A DNA stretch of 5,454 bases from Fibrobacterota bacterium. Its GTDB lineage: Bacteria; Fibrobacterota; Chitinivibrionia; Chitinivibrionales; JANQEN01. The stretch's first letter is position 1. Each line of letters starts with the position of its first letter. The notes under the pieces were generated by a model. The model searched no databases. It saw nothing but the letters and a program-made list of their open reading frames with translations, and had not been told where the DNA came from. The stretch lies in NCBI GenBank assembly GCA_030619215.1, contig JAUXBV010000285.1, forward strand, positions 1 through 5,454. The letters run 5' to 3'. Of this stretch, positions 1-5,454 are shown in pieces. Both the position numbers and the translations under genes were made by a program.

Positions 1-38
1 AACATTATTTAAAACCATAGTATATTTTTAATAACAAA

Positions 39-66
39 TTGGTAATCCCAGCCATTTTTTTATAGA
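39..66 (+). promoter_or_regulatory. Weak sigma70-like promoter candidate for protease 1
   Basis: TTGGTA (39-44) and TATAGA (61-66) each match 4 of 6 consensus positions with a 16-base spacer. The surrounding DNA is AT-rich, so chance matches are likely. I did not find a convincing Bacteroidota-type TTTG / TAnnTTTG pair. A transcript from here would carry a 5' leader of more than 100 bases. Confidence 0.2.
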
Positions 67-153
67 TTAGAATATAGGGGGGGCATCTCGATAAAGGCCT
101 ACATTATTCTATAACTGTAAAATGTCTTTATAGTATTGTAAATAAACAGCTGA

Positions 154-188
154 ATATAACCATAATAATTTTAACCCGGAGGTTATAT
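154..188 (+). promoter_or_regulatory. Possible RNA stem covering ribosome binding site and start codon of protease 1
   Basis: ATATAACC (154-161) is the exact reverse complement of GGTTATAT (181-188). That second arm contains the last two G of the GGAGG and the AU of the AUG. A competing short hairpin pairs TAACC (172-176) with GGTTA (181-185) around a CGGA tetraloop that holds the rest of the Shine-Dalgarno. Either fold would hide the ribosome binding site. Pairing is mostly A-U, so stability is modest. The second gene does not show an equivalent stem. The pairing is seen directly; a regulatory role is inference. Confidence 0.35.
178..182 (+). promoter_or_regulatory. Shine-Dalgarno site of protease 1
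   Basis: GGAGG lies 4 bases before the ATG at 187. It decides the start: the next in-frame Met is residue 38, after the signal peptide, and has no comparable site. The spacer is short but identical in length to that of the second gene, which supports both starts. Confidence 0.85.
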
Positions 189-2586
189 GCTCAAAAAACT
201 TTTCACTTTATTATTAATTCCCGGCTTATTGCTCTCTGCCGAGCTTACCAAAAAACTTACCTTCCCCTCGCCGCAGGTAGTAAAGGGGAAAATATACATG
301 CCGGGATGCAACACTATCCGCGAACCCTTTGCACCATCGCTCGTGCAAAAAGGTGTTTGTCTCATGCTTCCTAAGGGGCATAAGGCTGTCTCATACACTG
401 TTTCGCATGGCGAGCCTGTTGTTCTGGCCGGGACACATTATGTCAAACCGTTCAAACAGGGGGGAAGAATTTCTTTCAAGCCGCCCGCAGACTATTATAC
501 ACGCAGCTCAGCGATATATGATAAAAACGAATTCTACCCGGCTGAGGCCAAATCGGAATTCTTTACAACGCAATATAAGAACGGTATTGCTATGTTTGTT
601 GCAAACGTTAAACCGGTGCAGTATAACCCGGTAACAGGAGTAATAAAATATTACCCGTATATGTCCGTTAATGTAACGACAGAAGCTGTAGGAAATGCTC
701 CCATTGTTAAGTTTACCCCTCTGGTCAAGAGCCTTCTGAGCCTCCAGGTGGACAATCCCGAAGCTTTGGAGGGAATACCCTTCACCAAACCTCGCGCAGA
801 CGCTTACCAATATTTAATAGTCACCACTGATGCGCTGAAAGACGCCTATAATACGTTTATTGAATTTAACAGGCGAAGGGGCCTTAAATCACAGGTTCAG
901 ACGATGGCATGGATAAAATCCAATGTAAGTGGTACTGATGACGCAGACAAGCTCAGGACCTATATCAAGGACCAGTATGATAATAACGATATTATCTTTG
1001 TTCTTCTTGGAGCGGACGACGATAATAGTAATGCAAACGATATTCCGCACAGAGGAATGAAGGCGGCATTATACGACTATGGCACGGATTATATCAATGA
1101 CAATGATGTTGCGGCAGACCTCTATTTTTCATGCCTTGACGGAACGTGGAAAAATTCTGGTAGCAGTTACTATGGTGAGTTTGGTTCGGAGGATATAGGA
1201 TGGGAAGTATACGCAGCCCGCTTTCCTGTTGACGATGCCACTGAATTGAATAATATGGTAAATAAAACCATCAAATACTCAGAGCAGCCTGTAGCTGGTG
1301 AAGTAAATAATAATTTACTTGCCGGCGAGCATCTCTGGGGACCTCCCGACCATCCGGTAGAGTGCTGGGGTGGAGACTGCATTGAGCAATATATGGGAAC
1401 GTGTACAAAGAATAACTACACAACTATCGGATTTACCGCCGACGATTGGAATTCGGAAAGATTATACGATAAAAATTCAAGCTGGACCAAACAGACATTT
1501 ATCAATACGGTTAATAATGATAAAATTGCATGGATTGACCATGTAGGCCATTCAAACACCAGCTATATTATGAAACTTTATACGAGTGATGTTACCACTA
1601 CAAATTTTAAAAATACCGGCACAAATGCCAATTTCTTTATGGCAACTACCTGGGGCTGTTATCCCGGTTCATTCGATAACAGAAGTCCTGGTGGAAGCTA
1701 TGGCTCTGATTGTATTGCTGAAAAATTTACCGCAGGTATCTCAAATGGAGCTGTAGCGTTTCTCAGTAATACAAGATACGGCCTGGGTGACGATGGAAAG
1801 GCAAGCGCTGACGGCACCGACGGCTCGAACCACAGGTACCAGAGGTGGTTTCATGATGCTATTTTCAACAAAAAGATTCATTACATAGAGATGATGAATG
1901 CTTATTCAAAAGAGGTTAACAAAGATCTTATCTGTGAGTCCGATATTCAAGCAGCTCCTTACTTCGGACAGATGAAATATTGCGGATATGAGCTGTGCAT
2001 CATGGGAGACCCTGCTCTTTCTCTCTGGACTGCCACTCCGCAGCAGCTTACAGCTGACCACCCAACAACAATAGCTGCCAATGCCACGAGCTTTTCCTGG
2101 GATACAAAAAAGGCATATACGACGGTTGCCCTGCTTGACGGAGCGCGGGGTGAGATTCTCTGCGCACAAATTACCGGCGAGGACGGCAAGTGTGATATCA
2201 CCGGTGATGCCCTTACTACTTACTTGGCAGCCAATTCCGGTGGAAAACTCGGTATCCATGTTAAGGCTCATAACTTCCTGCCCTATGCAGGGGAAATACA
2301 GATTAGCGGGACCGGCATCTCCAATAAAATCGATATTGTATTAAACAGGAATTTTGTTATCGGTAAATCCAATAAAATAACCTACTCTCTGTCAACTCAG
2401 GGGATGGTTGCTATTTCTATCTATGACTCAAAAGGCGCATTGGTCAAAACGTTGGTAAACGAATTCCAAAGTGCCGGCGATCATTCAATACTTTTCAGCA
2501 GCAAAAGTCTGAGCAATGGTATTTATTATTTAAAAATGACTGCCAACAATAGTAACCTGGTTGAGAAATTTGTTGTAACAAAGTAA
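187..2586 (+). CDS. Secreted gingipain-like cysteine protease (peptidase family C25) with T9SS-type C-terminal domain, paralogue 1
   Basis: Predicted extracellular or surface endopeptidase of 799 aa. Residues 1-18 are a signal peptide (Lys-Lys, then a Leu-rich core, cleavage near LSA/E); there is no lipobox Cys. Residues ~20-203 form a C25 propeptide, with the typical PVQYNP motif at 143-148, ending at R203 just before the mature domain (YLIVTT strand). The catalytic domain spans ~204-615: FVLLG strand 271-275 with an Asp/Asn-rich loop (D277-D285), EVYAARF at 340-346 (matching EVFIGRF of RgpB), E381 in AGE, catalytic H455 in GHS, catalytic C491 in WGCYPG, and closing GDPALS at 607-612. The His-Cys spacing of 36 is close to RgpB (33). 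An Ig-like domain follows (~617-710), then a beta-rich tail at ~713-799 with DSKGALVKT, LSNGIYYLKM and a Lys-ended terminus, typical of T9SS type A sorting or FlgD-like domains. The start is fixed by the signal peptide and GGAGG at 178-182. Family assignment is strong; secretion route is inferred; substrate is unknown. Confidence 0.93.
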   Translation: MLKKLFTLLLIPGLLLSAELTKKLTFPSPQVVKGKIYMPGCNTIREPFAPSLVQKGVCLMLPKGHKAVSYTVSHGEPVVLAGTHYVKPFKQGGRISFKPPADYYTRSSAIYDKNEFYPAEAKSEFFTTQYKNGIAMFVANVKPVQYNPVTGVIKYYPYMSVNVTTEAVGNAPIVKFTPLVKSLLSLQVDNPEALEGIPFTKPRADAYQYLIVTTDALKDAYNTFIEFNRRRGLKSQVQTMAWIKSNVSGTDDADKLRTYIKDQYDNNDIIFVLLGADDDNSNANDIPHRGMKAALYDYGTDYINDNDVAADLYFSCLDGTWKNSGSSYYGEFGSEDIGWEVYAARFPVDDATELNNMVNKTIKYSEQPVAGEVNNNLLAGEHLWGPPDHPVECWGGDCIEQYMGTCTKNNYTTIGFTADDWNSERLYDKNSSWTKQTFINTVNNDKIAWIDHVGHSNTSYIMKLYTSDVTTTNFKNTGTNANFFMATTWGCYPGSFDNRSPGGSYGSDCIAEKFTAGISNGAVAFLSNTRYGLGDDGKASADGTDGSNHRYQRWFHDAIFNKKIHYIEMMNAYSKEVNKDLICESDIQAAPYFGQMKYCGYELCIMGDPALSLWTATPQQLTADHPTTIAANATSFSWDTKKAYTTVALLDGARGEILCAQITGEDGKCDITGDALTTYLAANSGGKLGIHVKAHNFLPYAGEIQISGTGISNKIDIVLNRNFVIGKSNKITYSLSTQGMVAISIYDSKGALVKTLVNEFQSAGDHSILFSSKSLSNGIYYLKMTANNSNLVEKFVVTK
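2098..2203 (+). repeat. Tract of high DNA identity shared with protease 2 (copy at 4809-4914)
   Basis: Within the Ig-like domain, this 106-base stretch differs from 4809-4914 at 11 positions (about 90% identical). The first 53 bases differ at only two third-codon positions. Most of the rest of the two genes has diverged much more at DNA level. The encoded run from Trp638 (WDTKKAYTTVALLDGARG) is identical in both proteins, but the matching synonymous sites go beyond what protein conservation needs. Recent gene conversion or recombination is a reasonable reading. Confidence 0.6.
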
Positions 2587-2616
2587 CTATCCGTTTTGGA
2601 AGGTACTTTAAATTAA

Positions 2617-2645
2617 TGTCTCTCTTTACAGAGAGGCATTTTTTT
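2617..2645 (+). terminator. Rho-independent terminator after protease 1
   Basis: TGTCTCTCT (2617-2625) pairs with AGAGAGGCA (2630-2638) over nine base pairs, one of them G-U, around a TTAC loop. Seven T follow directly (2639-2645). It begins 31 bases after the stop codon of protease 1. This is a textbook intrinsic terminator. Confidence 0.88.
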
Positions 2646-2702
2646 ATTACACAACTTCATAAAAAACATGGGCTTTAAATTTTTCTAACCGTGTTTCTAT
2701 AC

Positions 2703-2722
2703 AAAGCATAAATTGCTTTTTT
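2703..2722 (+). terminator. Weak second hairpin with T run
   Basis: AAAGCA (2703-2708) pairs with TGCTTT (2714-2719) around a 5-base loop, and three more T follow. The stem has only two G-C pairs. It might act as a backup terminator, or be a chance inverted repeat in AT-rich DNA. Confidence 0.22.
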
Positions 2723-2754
2723 CAACAATATTAATTTTGATTATTATACAGTTT

Positions 2755-2782
2755 TTGACTATATTTATTTATAGAGGTTAAT
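2755..2782 (+). promoter_or_regulatory. Sigma70-like promoter candidate for protease 2
   Basis: TTGACT (2755-2760) matches 5 of 6 positions of the -35 consensus. GTTAAT (2777-2782), after a 16-base spacer, matches 4 of 6 of the -10 consensus. It lies downstream of the first gene's terminator and about 110 bases before the second start, which is a sensible place. A less likely alternative -10 is TATACA at 2745-2750. The organism's sigma factor preferences are unknown. Confidence 0.33.
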
Positions 2783-2885
2783 GGGGAGAATTATACCACA
2801 AATTCGTTTATCGTAAGATCACCTTTCTTATTTTTCACAATTATCGTAAAAAATAAATAAAATAGTAATAAATAAATCTTTAACT

Positions 2886-2890
2886 GGAGG
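2886..2890 (+). promoter_or_regulatory. Shine-Dalgarno site of protease 2
   Basis: GGAGG (in TGGAGGTAAT) sits 4 bases before the ATG at 2895, the same geometry as the first gene. It fixes the start just ahead of the signal peptide. Confidence 0.85.
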
Positions 2891-2894
2891 TAAT

Positions 2895-5303
2895 ATGTAT
2901 AAAAAGCTTTTGCCTGTTCTGTTAATCCCCGTAATAGTATTTTCCGCAGTACTCGAACAGGAATACACCTTTAGCAAACCTTTTGTAGAAAATGGCATTG
3001 TATGTATGGAAGGATGCCGCCCCATAAAAGATCCCTTTACACCATGCGTATCGATAAAAACAGTCAGGCTTTTGGTTCCCTACGGCCGGAAACCCGTTTC
3101 ATACAGTGTTTCCTATGGTGAAGCAACGTACCTGGAGGGAGCGCATGAGGTTGCTATTTTCAAGCCGGGCGGGAGAATCTCCGTAGGGCCTCCGGCCGGG
3201 TATTTCACACGTAAATCACCTATCTGCAGTAATAATGAATTTTACCCGCAAATATCAAGATCAAACCATTTTTACACGCAGCAAAAAAATGGATTCGCTA
3301 TCTTTATTGCTAAAATCAACCCTGTTCAGTATAACCCTGTAACAGGAGTGATACGGTTCTATACAAACATCAGGGTTTCCGTAACTACTGAAACCGCGCG
3401 TGGTCCTGTTCGTAAACTGTTCCCTTATACAAAAAGCTTACTTCAGCTTTATTCAGACAATCCTGAATTACTTGACAATGTACCCTACACTCAAAAAAGA
3501 GCGGACAGTTATGAATATTTGATAGTGACAACAGATGCTTTGACAAACTCTTTTGGCCCTCTTGTTGAATTTAATACAAGAAGAGGTTTAAGAACCCAAA
3601 TCCAGACAATACAATATGTCAAATCAAATGTAACCGGCAGTGATGATCCTGATAAACTCAGAAATTATATAATAGATCAATATGAGAATAACAATATTGT
3701 CTTTGTGCTGCTCGGTGAAGATGATGACAACAATGATGCCAACGATGTGCCACATCGTGGATTGCGCTCAGCAATGTACGATTACGGTACCGACTACTAC
3801 GATGATAAGGATGTTTGTGCAGATATGTATTATTCTTGTCTTGACGGGGACTGGAAGGACAACAATCAATATTATGGCGAATACGGCACTGAAGATATCG
3901 GATGGGAAGTATATACTGCCCGCTTCTGTGTTGATAATGCAACTGAGTTAACCAACATAATGAATAAAACAATTAAATACTCGGAACAACCCGTCAGGGA
4001 TCAAGTGAAAAATAATTTAGTTGCAGGAGAATATTCCTGGGGCCCTCCTGACCACCCGGTAGAATGCTATACAAAATACGAGCTGGAAATCCTGCGGGAC
4101 TCAATAATCATTAAAAATGGTTTTACAACTTTTGGATTTGGAAGCAGCTGGTTAAACGATACATTATTCGATGCGGATAGAACCTGGAATAAGTCAGACT
4201 TTATCAGCAAGATGAAAAATAATAACATTACCTGGATTAACCATGGTGGACACTCAAATAACACGTATACCCTGAAAACATCCGTTAGCGATGTGAATAA
4301 CTCTAATTTTGATAATAACGGCACCAATGCCAATTTCTGGATTGCCTATTGTCATGGCTGCTACCAGGGCTCATGGGATAACAGAACTTCCAGTGGTAGT
4401 TATTCCAGCACTGATTGTATAGGGGAAGCATGGACGTCAGGGATCCAGAACGGTGCAGTGGCTTTCATCAGTAACAGCCGTTATGGACTGGGTGATGACG
4501 GGACTGTAAGCCCTGACGGATCGGACGGCTCAAGCCCCAGGTTTCAAAGATACTTTCACGATGCAATCTTCGGCCAAAAAATCCACTATCTGGAAATGAT
4601 GAACGGCTATTCAAAAGAGGTGAATGCAGACCTTGTCTGTATCCCCGAATCCCAGATCGACCAACCCAAATACTTCGGACAGGCGAAATATGTATGCTAC
4701 GAAGTTTGTGTTGAAGGTGACCCGGCTCTTTCGATATGGACTGAAATACCTGAGGAATTACAGGCAGACCACCCTGCCACGATAAAATCTGACGCTACAG
4801 GATTTACATGGGATACAAAAAAGGCATATACAACGGTTGCCCTGCTTGACGGAGCACGGGGCGACATTCTCTGCTCGCAAATAACCGGCGAGGACGGTAA
4901 GTGCGAAATTACCGAAGAGGCCCTGACAACTTATCTGGCAGCCAATCCCAATGGTAAGCTGGGTATAAATGTAAAGGCTCACAATTTTCTGCCCTATTCA
5001 GGTGAAATACAGATTGAGCCCGGCTCCGGTATTGTAACTGATACAAAATTCATCCTGAATAACAATATTGCGATATTTGGAAAAACCATTTATATCGCTT
5101 ATACGCTGTTTAATGATGGATTTGTTAAACTGTCGGTTTTTGACTCCAAAGGAGCACTGGTAAAAACAGTAAAGAATGAGCTTCAGCATTCCGGCGAGCA
5201 TTCAACGGCATTTAGCAGTGATAAGCTAAGCAATGGGATCTATTATCTGAGAATGGCTGTTAACAACAATAAACTGGTACGGAAATTTGTTGTAACAAAG
5301 TAA
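2895..5303 (+). CDS. Secreted gingipain-like cysteine protease (peptidase family C25) with T9SS-type C-terminal domain, paralogue 2
   Basis: An 802-aa paralogue of the upstream gene with the same layout. The signal peptide is ~1-18 (KKLLPVLLIPVIVFSA). The propeptide has PVQYNP at 143-148 and ends at R202 in QKRAD. The catalytic domain (~203-616) holds EVYTARF at 338-344, E379 in AGE, H453 in GGHS, C489 in CHGCYQG and GDPALS at 608-613. The Ig-like domain is ~618-714 and the T9SS/FlgD-like tail is ~715-802, with DSKGALVKT, LSNGIYYLRM and the same last seven residues before the stop (KFVVTK preceded by Arg instead of Glu-Lys context). All catalytic residues are present, so it should be active. 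It differs from paralogue 1 after the catalytic Glu: residues 392-398 lack the Asp (D397) and Cys (C398) seen there, with Y395 and E396 instead. It also has a second Cys (C486) three residues before the nucleophile. GGAGG at 2886-2890 sets the start. A second in-frame TAA follows the stop directly. Its own terminator-promoter gap suggests separate transcription from the first gene. The natural substrate cannot be told from sequence. Confidence 0.93.
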   Translation: MYKKLLPVLLIPVIVFSAVLEQEYTFSKPFVENGIVCMEGCRPIKDPFTPCVSIKTVRLLVPYGRKPVSYSVSYGEATYLEGAHEVAIFKPGGRISVGPPAGYFTRKSPICSNNEFYPQISRSNHFYTQQKNGFAIFIAKINPVQYNPVTGVIRFYTNIRVSVTTETARGPVRKLFPYTKSLLQLYSDNPELLDNVPYTQKRADSYEYLIVTTDALTNSFGPLVEFNTRRGLRTQIQTIQYVKSNVTGSDDPDKLRNYIIDQYENNNIVFVLLGEDDDNNDANDVPHRGLRSAMYDYGTDYYDDKDVCADMYYSCLDGDWKDNNQYYGEYGTEDIGWEVYTARFCVDNATELTNIMNKTIKYSEQPVRDQVKNNLVAGEYSWGPPDHPVECYTKYELEILRDSIIIKNGFTTFGFGSSWLNDTLFDADRTWNKSDFISKMKNNNITWINHGGHSNNTYTLKTSVSDVNNSNFDNNGTNANFWIAYCHGCYQGSWDNRTSSGSYSSTDCIGEAWTSGIQNGAVAFISNSRYGLGDDGTVSPDGSDGSSPRFQRYFHDAIFGQKIHYLEMMNGYSKEVNADLVCIPESQIDQPKYFGQAKYVCYEVCVEGDPALSIWTEIPEELQADHPATIKSDATGFTWDTKKAYTTVALLDGARGDILCSQITGEDGKCEITEEALTTYLAANPNGKLGINVKAHNFLPYSGEIQIEPGSGIVTDTKFILNNNIAIFGKTIYIAYTLFNDGFVKLSVFDSKGALVKTVKNELQHSGEHSTAFSSDKLSNGIYYLRMAVNNNKLVRKFVVTK

Positions 5304-5362
5304 TAACATTATGTTAAGCAGAAGGATATGCTAATAGCATTTCTGCTGTTACATAACGTTAT
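5303..5362 (+). repeat. 60-base imperfect inverted repeat (long hairpin) at the stop of protease 2
   Basis: Nested arms pair from the stop codon outward: ATAAC (5303-5307) with GTTAT (5358-5362), TTATGT (5309-5314) with ACATAA (5351-5356), AGCAGAA (5317-5323) with TTCTGCT (5341-5347), and ATGCT (5328-5332) with AGCAT (5336-5340) around an AAT loop. There is one A/C mismatch, a small internal loop and a 4-base bulge (GGAT, 5324-5327). The base of the stem includes a perfect 10-base palindrome, ATAACGTTAT (5353-5362). No T run follows, so it is not a standard intrinsic terminator. It could protect the mRNA 3' end, help terminate transcription, or be the end of a small repeat element. Confidence 0.6.
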
Positions 5363-5393
5363 ACAAATACCCTGAAGGGCACTGGGTAAATTT

Positions 5394-5425
5394 GCACCTT
5401 GTACCGATAAATCGGTACCTTGTGC
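5394..5425. repeat. Perfect hairpin with symmetrical outer arms, downstream of protease 2
   Basis: GTACCGAT (5401-5408) and ATCGGTAC (5411-5418) are exact reverse complements separated by AA. Outside them, GCAC (5394-5397) pairs with GTGC (5422-5425) across a symmetrical CTT/CTT internal loop. A short T-rich stretch follows (TTTAGT), which is weak for a terminator. It may end transcription from protease 2, or from the other side, or be a protein-binding palindrome. Confidence 0.55.
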
Positions 5426-5454
5426 TTTAGTATAACATTTATTTTAGCTGATAA

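Larger units (their letters stand above)
2587..2894. other. 308-base non-coding gap between the two protease genes
   Basis: AT-rich spacer with no supportable gene on either strand. It contains, in order, the intrinsic terminator of protease 1 (2617-2645), a weaker hairpin followed by T residues (2703-2722), a promoter candidate (2755-2782), two copies of the 9-mer TTATCGTAA (2808-2816 and 2841-2849), and the Shine-Dalgarno of protease 2. The order terminator-promoter-start argues that the two genes are not one operon. Confidence 0.8.

Noticed and set aside
77..83. G7 run upstream of protease 1 as a phase-variation tract
   Set aside because: Seven G is a modest length, it lies outside the coding region and is not clearly between promoter elements. 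One sequence cannot show length variation.
1..186. Riboswitch or small RNA in the leader of protease 1
   Set aside because: Beyond the short stem over the start site I see no conserved aptamer motif or terminator in this AT-rich stretch.
1906..2271. Minus-strand open frames of 80-121 codons inside protease 1, and similar ones inside protease 2
   Set aside because: They lie fully within well-supported protease genes, have no ribosome binding site or recognisable domain, and parallel frames appear at the matching place in the paralogue because the coding sequence is shared.
2828..3025. Minus-strand 65-codon open frame overlapping the start of protease 2
   Set aside because: It overlaps the signal peptide region and Shine-Dalgarno of protease 2 on the other strand, and its translation has no recognisable features.
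187..5303. The two genes as one operon
   Set aside because: A strong intrinsic terminator at 2617-2645 and a promoter candidate at 2755-2782 lie between them, with a 308-base gap.
5301..5364. Integron attC-like site after protease 2 (stop codon inside a long bulged hairpin ending in GTTATAC)
   Set aside because: The ends do not fit the attC cores: GTTATAC breaks GTTRRRY and the left arm does not give RYYYAAC. The genes are also far longer than usual cassettes, and the first gene has an ordinary terminator instead of an attC.

Overview
The window holds two full-length genes in tandem on the + strand (187-2586 and 2895-5303). They encode paralogous secreted cysteine proteases of the gingipain family (MEROPS C25). 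Both proteins show the same order of parts: signal peptide, propeptide, C25 catalytic domain, short Ig-like domain, and a C-terminal beta-rich domain that resembles the type A sorting signal of the type IX secretion system (T9SS). By eye they are about 55-60% identical and collinear almost residue for residue, so they look like an old tandem duplication. No third gene, RNA gene, CRISPR array or transposase is visible.

Organism: C25 proteases with a C-terminal T9SS/FlgD-like tail point to the FCB group (Bacteroidota, Fibrobacterota, Cloacimonadota, Marinimicrobia and relatives). Both starts have a strong GGAGG ribosome binding site 4 bases before ATG. Most Bacteroidota do not rely on Shine-Dalgarno sites, so a non-Bacteroidota FCB lineage is favoured. 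This is inference; I cannot name the species. Base composition looks moderately AT-rich, with very AT-rich intergenic DNA.

Layout: 1-186 is the 5' region of the first gene, with a weak promoter candidate, a G7 run and a predicted stem over the ribosome binding site and start codon. 187-2586 is protease 1. 2587-2894 (308 bases) has a clear intrinsic terminator, a weaker hairpin-T candidate and a promoter candidate for the second gene, so the two genes are probably separate transcription units. 2895-5303 is protease 2, ending in tandem TAA stops. 5303-5454 is dense in nested inverted repeats with no obvious T-tract terminator.

Function: both proteins should cross the inner membrane by Sec, cross the outer membrane by T9SS, and mature by cleavage at a conserved Arg at the propeptide boundary (R203/R202). 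The catalytic Glu/His/Cys set is intact in both. They differ at the position that by my alignment matches the S1-pocket Asp of arginine gingipain (Asp in protease 1, Tyr in protease 2). That suggests, without proving it, that the pair cleave different sites. I see no evidence for a wholly new system here; the most useful leads are the paralogue divergence, a localised tract of very high DNA identity, and the structured non-coding ends.
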